A stretch of 64,000 nt of DNA. It comes from Spironucleus salmonicida (Eukaryota; Fornicata; Diplomonadida; Hexamitidae). Both the position numbers and the translations under genes were made by a program. Shown here piece after piece: positions 63,038 through 64,000 of this stretch. The notes beneath the pieces are model-generated. The model saw only the letters and a list, made by a program, of their open reading frames with translations. It made no database searches and was not told the origin of the DNA. The stretch lies in assembly GCA_000497125.2 (NCBI GenBank), contig CM035316.1:128001-192000 (forward strand), read 5' to 3'. Each line of letters begins with the position of its first letter. Position 1 is the first letter of the stretch.

Positions 63038-64000
63038 ATAATTTATTGCATTTGTTTAAATACCAGTATCTACGTGAAAAGTTGTTTTCATATTGAGTAT
63101 TAATTGAGATTAATATTATTTAATATTACATAATAATATATACATGATAAATATAGAATTTAACATAAATAGACGGATCATATATTTATATATTCTTCTG
63201 TAATACAAATTTGGCTAAATATCTATTAAACAAACTTAATTCCTATTAATTTTCATATTTAACTCATTTTTTTAAATAGTAGTTAGTTTTGTATAGCTCT
63301 CTTTATAAAATAGGTTTTTAAGACCGAATTAGTTTTAAGTACTTCACGCGAAATAAATACGATTACGTAATATTTGATATTACTGTTGCGTCGTATAATT
63401 TTCTGGAGATCTCACATGTTTGGCTTATATAAACGGTAGAAGGTTTACTCTAATTTGAAATACTTTTACATGAATTTTCTAAATTTTCAGTTGCGATTAT
63501 CATTAACCTTGTAAATTTATTACGATAAATTGACCCACAAACAAAAATAAGGGCACCGAAATTGTTAAAATTTTTTATACGTATACAAAATACGGAGTAT
63601 TACAGATTTTTTGTCACTGGTTTTGATTTTACATGACGTAATTTAAATACAAGTAACAATTATTACATATCAGAATGTATTCGAAGTCATCTATGTATAT
63701 TCAAGTCAATCAATAATCTATATTTATTAGTAATCCTCTATATAACTTTATTTTTGATTTATTTTACAATAGAGATGTTAATATATTAAGTTGCCAATAG
63801 CGTACAAAATATATGCATCCATGTTTATAATTAAACTATGCATGAAAAAAGCACTGACATAACATGATATGGTCAATATTTTTATAGTTACTATGGGTGC
63901 AACAGATAAAGTTAATTATGCAATTACACTACAATGGTGATCCTGCCTGATTGTAATAAGAACACAGATTAAATTTCTAGTATTACTGGGATTTCATATA
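63038..64000. other. AT-rich region to the window end, no recognisable gene
   Basis: About 960 nt with no frame of protein-like composition that I could support, no tRNA and no repeat of note. Probably the 3' flank of the cysteine-rich gene. Confidence 0.5.

Overview
The window reads as nuclear DNA of a flagellated protist that translates TAA and TAG as glutamine and stops only at TGA. The best proof is alpha-tubulin (56775-58133, minus): invariant glutamines Q11, Q35, Q91 and Q256 are written TAA, TAG, TAG and TAG, and the frame ends at TGA. Read this way, almost the whole window resolves into long, mostly intron-free genes, including one uninterrupted frame of 3,536 codons. AT-rich DNA, very short intergenic gaps, axonemal genes and a cysteine-rich membrane protein with a C-terminal TM helix point to a hexamitid diplomonad (Spironucleus/Hexamita/Trepomonas type). 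Ciliates and oxymonads share the code and are not excluded by sequence alone. All CDS below use this code.

Layout. 1-2.2 kb: small genes, including a DUF1764 protein. 2.9-13.5 kb: a giant Q/N-rich protein. 13.6-18.8 kb: a helical protein, RuvB-like 1, ribosomal eS26 and an F-x-P-x-I repeat protein. 18.9-25.6 kb: a divergent C9orf72-like protein, a short gene with two candidate 27-nt introns, a large EF-hand-type protein and a coiled-coil protein. 25.7-32.8 kb: CAF1 deadenylase, an EF-hand protein, a HAD phosphatase and several unknown helical proteins. 32.8-43.2 kb: axonemal dynein intermediate chain DNAI1, a membrane protein, a coiled-coil protein and a 1,939-residue Sfi1-like protein. 43.3-53.9 kb: an RCK/MAK-type kinase divergent from a cyclin-like gene, a PG-rich (STPG) protein, a large protein with a kinase-like remnant, a RING plus MIB/HERC2 protein and an RRN3/TIF-IA-like factor. 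54-58.1 kb: an unknown 813-residue protein, tRNA-Gln(UUG) and alpha-tubulin. 58.2-61 kb: very AT-rich DNA without recognisable genes. 61-63 kb: the cysteine-rich membrane protein, then AT-rich DNA to the end.

Shared themes. Several genes serve the flagellar apparatus (DNAI1, alpha-tubulin, RCK kinase, STPG protein, probably the F-x-P-x-I and Sfi1-like proteins). Convergent genes end 0-13 nt apart in most pairs, and about half of all stop codons lie in AGTGA, suggesting that stop codon and 3'-end processing signal are merged. Where a same-frame reading continues past a TGA, an antisense gene usually explains it (45480-45959, 52495-53931, 633-1304); the exception is 20854-21378, where two 27-nt in-frame introns fit better. 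Names given to divergent proteins rest on recalled family motifs, not on database searches.
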